The translations under genes were made by a program, and so were the position numbers. Below the pieces are notes generated by a model. The model worked only from the letters and a program-made list of their open reading frames with translations. It did not search any database and had not been told where the DNA came from. From Rhodococcoides kroppenstedtii (GTDB lineage: Bacteria > Actinomycetota > Actinomycetes > Mycobacteriales > Mycobacteriaceae), in the NCBI RefSeq assembly GCF_900111805.1, contig NZ_FOJN01000002.1:310001-374000 (forward strand): a stretch of 64,000 nucleotides of DNA. Reading direction: 5' to 3'. Numbering within the stretch: position 1 is the stretch's first letter; each line of letters opens with the position of its first letter. Positions 26,743 to 36,665 of the stretch are shown here, piece by piece.

Positions 26743-28461
26743 TCAGCGTGCCCGATACGCCCGCCACCCGCCGTACTCGGTGATGTCCGTTCCGGCGTCG
26801 GCGGCCTCCTGGCTGCAGGTGAAACCCGTGACCCACCGACCGTCGGACAGTTCCACCGGGCCCAGTCCCATGGGCGCGGGGAGCGCCGCCAGGAACGTGC
26901 CGAGGTGCGCCGGGGCGAGGCGGTAGAGCTCGCCCGCGATCTCGGCGCCGCCGTCGCCCACCCGGACCAGTCCCGGCTTGGGCGGCTCGGTGTGCAGGTC
27001 TTGGAGTCGGTAGGCCGTGGAGGTTCGCACCTCGCCGAGGAATCGCGCCCCGCGCTCGACGAGCTGCCCGTGCGCCGGGAAACCCGCGAGATGGGCGCCC
27101 ACCACCAGGACGTCCACGCCGCCTGCGCCGAGGTCGGGACTCGGCTCACCGACCAGACGCGCCGCGACGTCCACCGCGACCTGATCGTCGAAACGGTCGG
27201 TGACGAGCATGACGCCGAACGGGTCGCCCGCGGCGGTCGCGGCGCCCGGCACGGCCACGGCGGCCAGGTCGAGCAGGTTGCAGAAATTCGTGAACGTCCC
27301 CATCCGACGGTTGATCGCCACGGGCTCGGCCTGCACCGCCGCGATGGTCGGGTGCTCGGTGGTGGTGGGCAGCAGCAGCGCGTCCACGTCCGCGAGCATC
27401 CGCACCGCGAGGGCCCGGACCCGGGTGAGGCGGTCGAGATCGGTGACGTACTCGTGCGCGGCAGGTGCCTTCGCCCCCCGGACGATGGCGGCGACCGTCG
27501 GGTCCGCATTCGCCGGCGCCGTCTCGAGGAACGCTCCCACCGCCGCGTACCGCTGCGCCACCACGGCCCCGTCGTAGAGCAGCGTTGCCGCGTCGAGCAG
27601 GGCCGAGACGTCCACCGTGACGGTGTCGATCCCACGGTCGGTCAGCCCGTCGACGGTCGCGCCGAACGCGGCAGCGAACTCGGGCGACAGCGCGGTCAGA
27701 TCGTCCGCCCGCGGCACCGCGACGCGCGGCCGGGGCGCGGCGGCCAGACGAACGGTCGCGGGCCACGACCGGCTTCGCGGGTCCTCCTCGTCCGGCCCGA
27801 TCATCGTGCGCATCGCGGCGGCCGCAGTGGCGAGGTCGGCAGCGAACACGGTGACCGCGTCGTAGTCCACGCAGGCCGGCACGACGCCCGCGGTAGGGAC
27901 GAGACCCAGGGTGGCCTTGATGCCGACCAGGTCGTGCAGCGCCGCCGGCACCCGGCCGGATCCGGCGGTGTCCGTGCCGAGAGCGACGTCGACCACGCCG
28001 AGGGCCACGGCGACCGCCGATCCGGCGCTCGACCCCCCGGACACCCGCTCGGGATCCCACGCGCACCGCACCGCGCCGTACGGACTGCGGGTGCCGACCA
28101 GGCCCGTCGCGAACTGATCGAGATTGGTCGTGCCCAGCACCAGCGCGCCCGCGTCGACGAGCCGTCGGACGGCCGTGGCCGACTTCTCGGCGACGACGCC
28201 GAGTTCCGGGCAAGCCGCGGTGGTCGGGAGTCCGCCGACGTCGATGTTGCCCTTGACGGCGACGAGCAGGCCGGCGAGAGGGAGGTCGGCACCGTCGGCC
28301 AGGCGCTGCTCGACGGCGTGCGCGTCGCTCAGGACCTCACCCTCCGGTCGCAGGTCGATCCACACCTCCGGTCGGTCCTCCTCGTAGAGGCGCTTGTATG
28401 CCAGGGCCACGCGCTGCGACGGGGGCAGCGTGGGATCGATGCGGTCGGCGACGACGCTCAT
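26743..28461 (-). CDS. atzF: Allophanate hydrolase
   Basis: A 572-residue amidase-signature enzyme that splits allophanate (made by urea carboxylase) into ammonia and carbon dioxide. The catalytic triad is K70, S144 and S168 (AVKGNIDV, SGGSSAGS, GTDTAGSGR); the spacing equals that of characterised AtzF. A C-terminal domain (from about 440, DVLVVGAHLAGFPAHGQL) is the usual AtzF extension. The ATG at 28461 overlaps the urea carboxylase stop. It is the last gene of the leftward urea operon. Confidence 0.92.
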   Translation of the reverse strand: MSVVADRIDPTLPPSQRVALAYKRLYEEDRPEVWIDLRPEGEVLSDAHAVEQRLADGADLPLAGLLVAVKGNIDVGGLPTTAACPELGVVAEKSATAVRRLVDAGALVLGTTNLDQFATGLVGTRSPYGAVRCAWDPERVSGGSSAGSAVAVALGVVDVALGTDTAGSGRVPAALHDLVGIKATLGLVPTAGVVPACVDYDAVTVFAADLATAAAAMRTMIGPDEEDPRSRSWPATVRLAAAPRPRVAVPRADDLTALSPEFAAAFGATVDGLTDRGIDTVTVDVSALLDAATLLYDGAVVAQRYAAVGAFLETAPANADPTVAAIVRGAKAPAAHEYVTDLDRLTRVRALAVRMLADVDALLLPTTTEHPTIAAVQAEPVAINRRMGTFTNFCNLLDLAAVAVPGAATAAGDPFGVMLVTDRFDDQVAVDVAARLVGEPSPDLGAGGVDVLVVGAHLAGFPAHGQLVERGARFLGEVRTSTAYRLQDLHTEPPKPGLVRVGDGGAEIAGELYRLAPAHLGTFLAALPAPMGLGPVELSDGRWVTGFTCSQEAADAGTDITEYGGWRAYRAR

Positions 28462-31400
28462 GCGAGGGTGTTCCCTTCGGTGGTCGGGATGGTTCCCGGA
28501 GTGGTCTCTGCGTTGTCGACAGGGACGGTGATCAGCAAGGGGCTGCCTGGTTCGACCCGATCGCCCGGGGCGGCGGTGACGGCGACGACGCGCACGGAGT
28601 CCGGAACGGTCACCGGCAGTTCGAGTTTCATCGCTTCGAGCACCACCGCGGTGTCGCCGGCGGCGAGGACGTCGCCGACTGACACGTCGACGCGCCACAC
28701 GCTGGCGACCATCGGGGCCTCGACGACCGTGCCCCCCGCGGGGACGTCGAGGTCGAGCGCGCCGGACGCGACGGCAGGGTCCACGTCGGTCTGCCGGGCG
28801 TCGAACTCGCCGGATTCGCGCCAGGTCTGCTTCTCCCGCTCGAAGGCTGCGCGTTGACGGCTGTCGAACTCGTCGATGGACTCGGCGTGCTCGGCCAGGA
28901 AGCCGCGGTGCTCGGCGAGGGAGAACTCGCCGTGCTCGATCGCCGGGTCGAATCGCCCGGCGCGAGCGTCGGCGCGGGCCTCGGTGAGTTCGTCGGGGGT
29001 GACCGGTGTCCACGAGATGCGGTCGAACCAGCGGAACAACCACGGCACCCCGGGTTCGAACGGCGCTCGCTGGGTGTGACCGGACCAGATCGGCACCGTG
29101 CGTCCGATCAGCTGGTAACCCCCCGGCGACTCCATGCCGTAGACGCAGAGGTACTTGCCGCCGATGCCCACGGCGTCGGACGGCGTCCACGTCCGCGCCG
29201 GGTTGTACTTGGTGGTGACCAGGCGGTGTCGTGGGTCCAGCGGAACGGCCAAGGGCGCACCGAGATACACGTCGCCGAGTCCGAGCACCAGGTACTCCGC
29301 GTCGAAGACGATGCGTCGGACGTCGTCGACGGAGTCGAGACCGTTGATGCGCCGGACGAATTCGGTGTTCGACGGGAGCCACGGCGCCGTCGGGCGGACG
29401 CCGCCGCGGTAACGATCGATGGCCTCGAGGATCGAAGGATCGTCGAAGGACAGAGGCAGGGTGATGCGGCGGCTGGGGACGACGATGTCCGCCGTCGGCG
29501 GGAGGTCCTCCTCGATCTCGGCGAGCAGTCCCACCACGGTGCGGATCGGCAGTCGGTCCGGATCCACGTGCAGGTGCAACGATCGCACGCCGGGTGTCGC
29601 GTCGAGCAAGCCGGCGGGCGCCCGCTCGGCCAGCGCCGCGGCCAACGCGTGCACCCGGATCCGCAGCCCGAGATCGAGTTCCCTCGGTCCGTATTCGACC
29701 AGGACGTTGTCGTCCCCGCCGCGCAGGTAGCGGACTTCCGGTCGGCCGTCGCCGGCGTCGCGACGGCCGAGAACACCGTCGTCGTCTTCGCGGCGACCGA
29801 GCAGCGCGGGTGTCGGACGGTCCTGTGCGCGTGCGGCATCGGACCGCAGGGCGTCGGCGCCTGCGTCGGAGACGGGGACGAAGCGCACCGTGTCGCCCGG
29901 CCGTATCTGGCCCAGCTTCCAGCGATGTGCGGTGACCACCGTGAGCGGGCAGGCGAAGCCGCCGAGGCTCGGCCCGTCCGGACCCAGCAGGATCGGGGTG
30001 TCGCCGGAGACGTTGAGTGCGCCGACGCTGTACGGGCAGTCGTGGAGGTTCGACGGGTGCAGTCCGGCGTCGCCGCCGTCCGTGCGCGCGAACTCCGGCT
30101 TCGGACCCTCGAGCCGGATGCCCGTCCGGTTGGCGTGCGCCGAGACCGTCCACACCGACTCGTAGAACAGGTCGAGATCGGCGCGGGTGAAGTAGTCGGG
30201 AGCCGGGTGCGGGCCCTCGCCGACCGCGAGGTGCCAGTGGTGGGTGAACTCCGGTCGGTCGGCCGGAACCACGGGCGCCGGGTCGGTGACGCCGACGTCG
30301 GTACCGGCCGGACGCAGCACGTCGCCGGTCACCAGCGCACGGCCGGTGACGCCGCCGAAACCGCCGAGCGTGAACGTCGCCGCGCTGCCGTGGTAGTCCG
30401 GCGCGTCGAGCCCGCCGCGCACCGCGAGATAGGTCCGCAGTCCGGTGTCCGCGGGTGCGCCGAGGTCGAGCACGCCGCCGGCGGGCACGGTGACGGCCTC
30501 CCACATCGGCACGGGTTCGCCGTCGAGGGTCACCGGCGCGTCGGCTCCGGTGACGGCGACGACGGTCGGGTGCGAGAACCGCAGACGCGGCCCGGTGAGG
30601 GTGCATTCGAGGGCCGGGAGATCGTCGTTGCCGACGAGTCGGTTCGCCAGCGTGAGCGAGAGGTCGTCGTACGCTCCGGACGGGGGGATGCCGACGTTCC
30701 AGAGACCGGTCCGTCCCCGAACGTCCTGGACGGTGGTGGAGACGCCGGCGCGCTCGACGTCGATCCGAGGGCCGTCCGTCGGGAGGTCGGCGAGCGTGCC
30801 CGTGGTGTGCACGGCCTGCACGACCGGCTCGGCCACCGCCGCGATCCGCAACTGGCCGAGGTTGGTGGACACCCCGTGCAGCCGGGACCGGGTCAGAGCG
30901 TCGTGCAGCGCGTGGAGCGCGTCGGTGCGATCGTGTCGGTGCACGATCACCTTGGCGAGCATGGGGTCGTAGTAGGAGCTGACGGTGGTGCCGGTCTCGA
31001 CGTGGGTGTCGATGCGCGCGTCGTCCGGAAACGCCACGTCGGTGAGCAATCCGGCGCTGGGTCGGTAGTCCTGGCCCGGATCCTCGGCGTAGACACGGGC
31101 CTCGACGGCGTGTCCGGTGATCGCGGGCCCGGAGTCGGGGACGTCGGTCAGCATCGAGCGGTCGCCGCCGGCCAGCCGCAGCATCCACCCCACCAGATCC
31201 ACCCCGGTGACCGCCTCGGTGACGGGGTGCTCCACCTGCAGCCGCGTGTTCACCTCGAGGAAGGACGCCTCCTCGCGGTCGACGTCGTAGACGAACTCGA
31301 CCGTGCCGGCGGAGCGGTATCGCTGCGCGGCCGTCAGGGCCCGTGCCGACGCGAGCACCTGCTCGGTGACGGACTCGGGCAACGCCGGAGCGGGGGCCTC

Positions 31401-32189
31401 CTCGATCACCTTCTGATTGCGCCGCTGCAGGGAGCAGTCGCGGGTGCCGAGACTGACCACCCGGCCCTCACCGTCGCCGAACACCTGCACCTCGATGTGG
31501 CGGGCGCGTTCGACGAAGCGCTCGAGGAACACACCGGAGGAGCCGAAGTTGTTCTCCGCCAGACGGATCACGCGATCGTAGGCGGCGACCAGCTCCTCGG
31601 GAGTTCGGCACGCCTGCATTCCGATGCCGCCTCCACCGCCCACGGCCTTGAGAATGACGGGGTACTCGATCGCAGCCGCGGCCGCCACCGCGTCGTCGGG
31701 ACCGGCCAGCAGGCCGCTGCCCGCGACCAACGGGACGCCCGCCTCGGCGGCCGCACGGCGCGCCGTGTGCTTGTCGCCGAATATCCGGAGGTGATCCGGT
31801 GCAGGGCCCACGAAGAGCAGCCCCGCCGCCTCGACCGCCGTCGCGAAGTCGACGTTCTCGGAGAGGAATCCGTAGCCCGGATGCACTGCCCCGGCGCCCG
31901 TGGCGAGCGCGGCGTCGACCACGGCGTCGGCCCGCAGATACGACTGCGCGGCCGGGGCTTCGCCCAGGCGTACCGCCTCGTCGGCCATGCGGACGTGCCG
32001 GGCGTCACGATCGGCGTCGCTGTACACCGCGACGGTCCGCAACCCCAGCTCCCGCGCACCGCGGACGATGCGGCAGGCGATCTCGCCGCGATTGGCGACG
32101 AGCAGCGTGTCGAAGGACAGGCTCGCCGCCGCGGCGGTGGCCGCGTCGGTCGAGGGGCCGGCGGGCGTCCGGCCGAGAAGTTCGGTCAT
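28458..32189 (-). CDS. uca: Urea carboxylase (single-chain biotin enzyme)
   Basis: A 1243-residue enzyme that carboxylates urea to allophanate with ATP and bicarbonate. Order: biotin carboxylase domain (about 25-470, opening TLLVANRGEIACRIVRGARE), carboxyltransferase parts of the KipI/KipA type (about 480-1100), and a C-terminal biotinyl domain with EAMKLE, modified lysine K1188. With AtzF it forms urea amidolyase split into two genes. No urease genes are seen, so this is the nickel-free route. It is translationally coupled to atzF and lies 57 bases after gntR. Confidence 0.92.
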   Translation of the reverse strand: MTELLGRTPAGPSTDAATAAAASLSFDTLLVANRGEIACRIVRGARELGLRTVAVYSDADRDARHVRMADEAVRLGEAPAAQSYLRADAVVDAALATGAGAVHPGYGFLSENVDFATAVEAAGLLFVGPAPDHLRIFGDKHTARRAAAEAGVPLVAGSGLLAGPDDAVAAAAAIEYPVILKAVGGGGGIGMQACRTPEELVAAYDRVIRLAENNFGSSGVFLERFVERARHIEVQVFGDGEGRVVSLGTRDCSLQRRNQKVIEEAPAPALPESVTEQVLASARALTAAQRYRSAGTVEFVYDVDREEASFLEVNTRLQVEHPVTEAVTGVDLVGWMLRLAGGDRSMLTDVPDSGPAITGHAVEARVYAEDPGQDYRPSAGLLTDVAFPDDARIDTHVETGTTVSSYYDPMLAKVIVHRHDRTDALHALHDALTRSRLHGVSTNLGQLRIAAVAEPVVQAVHTTGTLADLPTDGPRIDVERAGVSTTVQDVRGRTGLWNVGIPPSGAYDDLSLTLANRLVGNDDLPALECTLTGPRLRFSHPTVVAVTGADAPVTLDGEPVPMWEAVTVPAGGVLDLGAPADTGLRTYLAVRGGLDAPDYHGSAATFTLGGFGGVTGRALVTGDVLRPAGTDVGVTDPAPVVPADRPEFTHHWHLAVGEGPHPAPDYFTRADLDLFYESVWTVSAHANRTGIRLEGPKPEFARTDGGDAGLHPSNLHDCPYSVGALNVSGDTPILLGPDGPSLGGFACPLTVVTAHRWKLGQIRPGDTVRFVPVSDAGADALRSDAARAQDRPTPALLGRREDDDGVLGRRDAGDGRPEVRYLRGGDDNVLVEYGPRELDLGLRIRVHALAAALAERAPAGLLDATPGVRSLHLHVDPDRLPIRTVVGLLAEIEEDLPPTADIVVPSRRITLPLSFDDPSILEAIDRYRGGVRPTAPWLPSNTEFVRRINGLDSVDDVRRIVFDAEYLVLGLGDVYLGAPLAVPLDPRHRLVTTKYNPARTWTPSDAVGIGGKYLCVYGMESPGGYQLIGRTVPIWSGHTQRAPFEPGVPWLFRWFDRISWTPVTPDELTEARADARAGRFDPAIEHGEFSLAEHRGFLAEHAESIDEFDSRQRAAFEREKQTWRESGEFDARQTDVDPAVASGALDLDVPAGGTVVEAPMVASVWRVDVSVGDVLAAGDTAVVLEAMKLELPVTVPDSVRVVAVTAAPGDRVEPGSPLLITVPVDNAETTPGTIPTTEGNTLA

Positions 32190-32246
32190 GGGTCGGTCCT
32201 GTTCTGATGCGGGCGGGGTCGGTCGGGGTCGGTCGGGTCGGATCGG

Positions 32247-32960
32247 TCAGTGCCGCACGGCGTGAACGAGGTGGGCCATCGAGAGTGCGGTCGTGGCGCG
32301 ATCGACGACGACGGCGCGGGACTGGTCGATGTGGTCGAGCAACGTGGTCCGGGCGTCGGAGAGTGCGCCGTCGAGCAGTTGTTCGCCGATGAGCACGTGC
32401 TCGTCGACGGTGGCCCGCATGCGATCGGGGGTCAGGTAGTCGAACATGCGCACGGGACGGATGCGCGCGTTGACGGTGCGGAGGGCGTCGGCAAGCGCCG
32501 CATTCCCGGACGAGAGCAGGATCCCCACGTGGAATTCCTCGTCGCGGGAGACGAACCCGGCGTCGGGATCCGGCGGGTCGTGCCGCAGGCGACGCCACGC
32601 CTCGACGATCTCCGCCAGCGCCGCGCGGTCGTGCCGCGGCACGCTGTCCTCGTCACCGGTCACGCGGTCGATTCCCCTGAGCTCCAGGGTGATCCGCAGC
32701 TCGTAGAGGTCGGCGATCTCGGCCAGACGGGGACGGTAGGGGAGCAGGCCGCGGTCGTCGCGGCGGAGCAATCCGTCGGAGAGCAGCCGTGCCAGCGCCT
32801 CGCGGACCGGTGTTCGAGACACCCCGTAGAGCTCGGCGAGGCGTTCCTCGCCGAGACGCTCCGCGGGATCGAGAGCGCCGGCCATGAGGTCCTGACGCAA
32901 CGTGAGGTACACCCGGTCGCGCAACGGTCCGGTTCCGATCAGAGGGGACGTCCCCGTCAT
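32247..32960 (-). CDS. GntR/FadR-type regulator inside the urea operon
   Basis: A 237-residue GntR regulator with an FCD ligand domain. The winged helix reads ERLGEERLAELYGVSRTPVREALARLLSDGLL (residues about 35-66); EEFHVGIL and the later histidines are typical FCD metal/ligand positions. It sits between the transporter and enzyme genes of the urea operon, overlapping the urtE stop, so it probably controls this operon in response to urea, allophanate or a related compound. The palindrome at 38039-38058 upstream of urtA is a candidate operator. Confidence 0.87.
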   Translation of the reverse strand: MTGTSPLIGTGPLRDRVYLTLRQDLMAGALDPAERLGEERLAELYGVSRTPVREALARLLSDGLLRRDDRGLLPYRPRLAEIADLYELRITLELRGIDRVTGDEDSVPRHDRAALAEIVEAWRRLRHDPPDPDAGFVSRDEEFHVGILLSSGNAALADALRTVNARIRPVRMFDYLTPDRMRATVDEHVLIGEQLLDGALSDARTTLLDHIDQSRAVVVDRATTALSMAHLVHAVRH

Positions 32961-33652
32961 CAGATGGCCATCGCCGCACGCACGTCGCTCTCGGCGCCGA
33001 GACCGCCGGCTCCGGTCGCGGTGATCCGACCCGATTCGAGGACGTGGTAGGTACGCGCCGCGCCCAGAGCGAACCCGATGTGCTGCTCCACCAACAGAAC
33101 CGACAATCCGCCCCGCTGCGACAACGCCACGATGGTCCGCTCGATCTCCGCGACCACGGACGGCTGGATGCCTTCGGTGGGTTCGTCCAGCACGATCACC
33201 CGCGGCTCGGTGATGAGGGCTCGGGCGATCGCGAGTTGCTGGCGTTGCCCGCCGGACAGCAGCCCGGCTCGGCGGGACAGGAGATCCTTCAGGGCCGGGA
33301 ACAGGTCGAGGGCCTCGTCGATCAGCGCGCGACCCCGCTTGCGCCCGTCGGCGACCACCTGCAGGTTCTCGGCCGTGGTGAGCTGCCCGAACGACTGTTG
33401 TCCCTGAGGAACGTAGGCCAGTCCGCGGGCGACCCGTGCACTCGGCCGCATCGACGTCACGTCCTCGTCGTCGAGGACGACGCGTCCCGACGACGTCTTC
33501 AGCAGTCCGACCGCGGCTCGCAGCAGCGTGGTCTTCCCGGCGCCGTTGTGCCCCATGACGGCGACCACGGCGTCGTCCGGAACGGTCAGGGACACCCCGT
33601 GCACCACGTCACTGCGGCCGTAGCCGGCGTGGACGTCAACGAGTTCCAACAT
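32960..33652 (-). CDS. urtE: Urea ABC transporter ATP-binding protein UrtE
   Basis: A 230-residue ATPase of the LivF/UrtE group. Walker A is GHNGAGKTT (residues 34-42), the signature LSGGQRQQ, and Walker B RVIVLDEP followed by TEGIQPSVV, a phrase typical of UrtE. It drives urea uptake with UrtD and the permeases UrtB and UrtC. The start overlaps the end of urtD by 17 bases, and the stop overlaps the gntR start. Confidence 0.92.
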   Translation of the reverse strand: MLELVDVHAGYGRSDVVHGVSLTVPDDAVVAVMGHNGAGKTTLLRAAVGLLKTSSGRVVLDDEDVTSMRPSARVARGLAYVPQGQQSFGQLTTAENLQVVADGRKRGRALIDEALDLFPALKDLLSRRAGLLSGGQRQQLAIARALITEPRVIVLDEPTEGIQPSVVAEIERTIVALSQRGGLSVLLVEQHIGFALGAARTYHVLESGRITATGAGGLGAESDVRAAMAI

Positions 33653-34571
33653 GGTCGTCCTCCTGGCTGGTGGTGTCGTCGGGGCCGCCTGAGGCGGCGG
33701 TGTCGGCCGAGCCGCCTACGGCGGCGGTGTCGGCCGAGCCGCCTACGGCGGCGGTGTCGGCCGAGCCGCCTACGGCGGCGGTGGTGCCCAGGTACACCCG
33801 CTGGACCTCCGGGTTCGCCTGGACCTCGGCCACGGTGCCCTCGGCGAGGACCCGTCCGCCCGCCAGCACCATCACCGACGTCGCGAAGCGGCGCATGAAC
33901 TCCATGTCGTGCTCGACCACCACGACGGTGCGGTCGGCGCCGATGCGGCGCAGGAGCTGACCCGTGGCCTCGCGCTCCTCGTGGCTCATGCCCGCGACGG
34001 GCTCGTCGAGGAACAGCACGTCGGCGTTCTGCACCAGGAGCATGCCGATCTCGAGCCATTGCTTCTGCCCGTGCGCCAGCGACCCGGCCGGGGTGTCCCG
34101 ACGGTCGGTGAGACCGATGGTCTCGAGCGCGTCCTCGACGGCCGTCGACACCGAACGCCGACGACGCAGCAGGGTGCGCCAGGGCCGCCCGGCACCGGCG
34201 GCGATGTCGAGGTTCTGCAGCACCGTGAGGTTCTCGAAGATGCTGGCGGTCTGGAACGTGCGGCCGACGCCCAGGCGGGCGATGCGGTGGGTCTTCTTCC
34301 CCAGCAACTCGACGCCCGACTTGGTGACGGACCCGGTGGCGGGCACCAGGCCGGTGATCGCGTCGATGAGGGTGGTCTTGCCTGCGCCGTTCGGGCCGAT
34401 GAGGAAGCGCAGATCGCCCTGCATCAGCGTCAGGTCGACGTCGGTGTTGGCCTTGAAGCCGTCGAATTCGACGGTGAGACCGCGGACTTCGAGGTACTGG
34501 CTCGACATGCCGGCGTTGCCGCCGTAGGTCGGGCCCACCGAGGGTGCCGCGGTGGTGGGGACCGGGGTCAT
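33636..34571 (-). CDS. urtD: Urea ABC transporter ATP-binding protein UrtD with repeat-expanded tail
   Basis: A 311-residue ATPase of the LivG/UrtD group with Walker A GPNGAGKTT, signature LAHGQKQWLEIG, and DEPVAGMSHEERE, usual in UrtD. The core ends at VQRVYLG (about residue 266). Beyond it is a 45-residue low-complexity tail holding three copies of AAVGGSADT plus a variant, encoded by a 27-bp tandem repeat (33684-33783). UrtD proteins normally end near the core, so the tail is a local expansion that is probably tolerated. The ATG overlaps the urtC stop as ATGA. Confidence 0.92.
   Translation of the reverse strand: MTPVPTTAAPSVGPTYGGNAGMSSQYLEVRGLTVEFDGFKANTDVDLTLMQGDLRFLIGPNGAGKTTLIDAITGLVPATGSVTKSGVELLGKKTHRIARLGVGRTFQTASIFENLTVLQNLDIAAGAGRPWRTLLRRRRSVSTAVEDALETIGLTDRRDTPAGSLAHGQKQWLEIGMLLVQNADVLFLDEPVAGMSHEEREATGQLLRRIGADRTVVVVEHDMEFMRRFATSVMVLAGGRVLAEGTVAEVQANPEVQRVYLGTTAAVGGSADTAAVGGSADTAAVGGSADTAASGGPDDTTSQEDDHVGTR
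33684..33783 (-). repeat. 27-bp tandem repeat in the 3' end of urtD
   Basis: Units at 33684, 33711 and 33738, and a partial one at 33765, share GCCGCCTACGGCGGCGGTGT (first unit with a TACGG to TGAGG change). Each adds nine residues in frame. GCCGCC-TAC-GGCGGC within the unit forms a hairpin. Confidence 0.9.
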
Positions 34572-35737
34572 CGGACCGGCTCCTTGTCCGTCGTCGGGGT
34601 GGTCGCGACCGTCGAGGCGTCCTCTGCAGGGGTGGTGGTCGAGTCGGGCTCGACGGGCCGGTGTCTCGGCGCGGGCGGTGCCGGCTCCATGCGCTGTCGC
34701 TGTCGGCGGAGCGCGAAGAGACCGGCCGCACCGGCCGGAAAGAACCCGACCACCACGACGAACAGCAGGCCCTGGGCGTACGTCCAGCCGGACGGGAACT
34801 GTTCGGAGAGCGTGGTCTGTGCCCAGGCAACACCGATCGCCCCGAGGACCGGGCCGAGCAGGGTGGTGCGGCCGCCGATCGCGACACCGATGAGGAAGGC
34901 AATCGACGGCACGACGCCGACGTCGTTGGGGGAGACGATGCCGACGATGGGCACGAACAGGGCGCCCGCCAGGCCGGCGAAGAACGCGGCGACGACGTAG
35001 GCGACCACCTTGATCGTCGCCGGGTCGTAACCGAGGAACCGCACGCGCTCCTCTTGATCACGCACGGCGACCAGGAGTTCGCCGTAGCGCGAGTTCATCA
35101 GGGCGCGCACCACGTACACCGCGCCGAGCACGGCGGCCGCGGCCACGAAGAACAACATTCGCTGGTTCGCCGGGTCGCTGAGGGTGAAACCGAAGAACGT
35201 CCGGAACCGGTTGAGGCCGTTGGACCCTCCGGTGGACTGCTGGCCCACGAGGAGAATCGCGAACGCTGCCGCGAGCGCCTGGGACAGGATGGCGAAGTAG
35301 GCACCCTTGACGCGCCGCTTGAACACGCCGAGCCCGAGCAGCAGCGCCAGCAGTCCCGGCAGGACGAGGATGCCGAGCACGGCGACCACGGGGGAGGCGA
35401 ACGGCACCCAGTACGAGGGCAGTTCACGGATGCCGGCGATCGACATGAAGTCCGGCACGGCGTCGCCGCGCAGGGTGGCGTCGGCCATCTTCAGGTGCAT
35501 GGCCATGATGTACGCGCCGATGCCGAAGAAGACGCCCTGTCCCAGAGTGAGCATCCCGCCGCGTCCCCAGGCGAGGCCGATGCCGACCGCGACCAGCGCG
35601 TAGCAGAGGAACTTCGCCAGCAGGCTCAGCCGGAAGTCGCTCAGTACCGCCGGTGCCACCGCGAACAACAGGACGGCGGCGACGGCGAAACCCGCTGCGG
35701 CACGGAACTTCCCCGGCACGATAGTGGAGGTGGTCAT
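34568..35737 (-). CDS. urtC: Urea ABC transporter permease UrtC
   Basis: A 389-residue LivM/UrtC-type permease with about ten membrane helices; GIGLAWGRGGMLTLGQGVFF and RDQEERVRFLGYDP are family blocks. It has an unusually long charged C-terminal tail after the last helix (from RRQRQRMEPAPP), rich in Pro, Thr and Asp. It forms the membrane channel with UrtB. It overlaps urtB and urtD by four bases at either end. Confidence 0.9.
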   Translation of the reverse strand: MTTSTIVPGKFRAAAGFAVAAVLLFAVAPAVLSDFRLSLLAKFLCYALVAVGIGLAWGRGGMLTLGQGVFFGIGAYIMAMHLKMADATLRGDAVPDFMSIAGIRELPSYWVPFASPVVAVLGILVLPGLLALLLGLGVFKRRVKGAYFAILSQALAAAFAILLVGQQSTGGSNGLNRFRTFFGFTLSDPANQRMLFFVAAAAVLGAVYVVRALMNSRYGELLVAVRDQEERVRFLGYDPATIKVVAYVVAAFFAGLAGALFVPIVGIVSPNDVGVVPSIAFLIGVAIGGRTTLLGPVLGAIGVAWAQTTLSEQFPSGWTYAQGLLFVVVVGFFPAGAAGLFALRRQRQRMEPAPPAPRHRPVEPDSTTTPAEDASTVATTPTTDKEPVR

Positions 35738-36618
35738 ACGAGGCTCCTGGTCTTGACGGCGAAGAGGCCCTGCGGTCGGGCCTGCAGGAAGGCGACGATG
35801 AGCACGAAGACCACCACCTTGGCGACGGAGGCCGTGGTGCTGTACTCGACGAACGAATTGAGGATGCCGAGAGCGAAGGCCGCGATGACGGCACCCTTGA
35901 TCTGGCCCAGCCCGCCGACCACCACGACGAGGAACGCGTCGATCAGATAACTCTGTCCCACCGTGGAACTCGTCGATCCGACCAGGGTGAGGGCCACGCC
36001 GGCGACGCCGGCGAGTCCCGACCCGATGAAGAACGTCGAGATGTCGGTACGTCGCGAGGAGATGCCCGACGTCTCGGCGAGATCGCGGTTCTGCACCACC
36101 GCCCGGATGCGTCGTCCCATCGGCGTCGTCTTCAATGCCAGGGCGAGGACCGACACGGCCACGACGGCGAGAACGAGAATGAAGATCCTCGTCTTCGGAA
36201 CGACGGCGCCGAGCACATCCACACCGCCCGAGAGGAAGTCCGGTGCGACGACGTTGACGGCCGGTGCGCCGAAGATGTCGCGGGCGAGTTGCTGGAGGAT
36301 CAACCCCACACCGAAGGTGACCAGCAGGGTGTCCAGCGGGCGGTGGTACATCCGCCGGATGAGCGTCACCTCGAGCAGTGCGCCCATGAGCCCACCGACG
36401 AGGAACCCGGCCACCAACGAGATCAGCAGCGACGCGCCACCGGCGCTCGTCACCTGTTGCACCACGTACGCGGTGTAGGACCCCGCCATGATGAACTCGC
36501 CGTGCGCCATGTTGACCACACCCATCTGACCGAAGGTCAGGGACAGGCCCAGCGCCGCGAGCAGGAGGATCGATCCGATCGACAGTCCCGTGAAGAGTTG
36601 TCCGACCACGACGTCCAT
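35734..36618 (-). CDS. urtB: Urea ABC transporter permease UrtB
   Basis: A 294-residue LivH/UrtB-type permease, about eight helices. Family blocks are GLSLTFGQMGVVNMAHGEF near residue 25 and VVQNRDLAETSGI near 175 (UrtB forms carry RD-x-A-x-x-x-GI). The ATG at 36618 follows a purine-rich GAGGAAGGAG site. It lies 47 bases downstream of urtA and overlaps urtC. Confidence 0.9.
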   Translation of the reverse strand: MDVVVGQLFTGLSIGSILLLAALGLSLTFGQMGVVNMAHGEFIMAGSYTAYVVQQVTSAGGASLLISLVAGFLVGGLMGALLEVTLIRRMYHRPLDTLLVTFGVGLILQQLARDIFGAPAVNVVAPDFLSGGVDVLGAVVPKTRIFILVLAVVAVSVLALALKTTPMGRRIRAVVQNRDLAETSGISSRRTDISTFFIGSGLAGVAGVALTLVGSTSSTVGQSYLIDAFLVVVVGGLGQIKGAVIAAFALGILNSFVEYSTTASVAKVVVFVLIVAFLQARPQGLFAVKTRSLV

Positions 36619-36665
36619 GTGTTCTCCTTCCTCCGCTCGGCCCGCTCGCGACGCGGGCCGGGCAG

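Noticed and set aside
26743-31188. A single 1481-residue protein ending in allophanate hydrolase
   Set aside because: Only the part after ATG 28461 is amidase-like; the upstream part is another frame of the urea carboxylase gene, so this is not a urea amidolyase fusion.
28854-32207. A 1117-residue plus-strand protein
   Set aside because: It lies antisense to the urea carboxylase gene, whose motifs are clear, and its own sequence is a low-complexity Arg/Gly/Val/Asp mix typical of a GC shadow.
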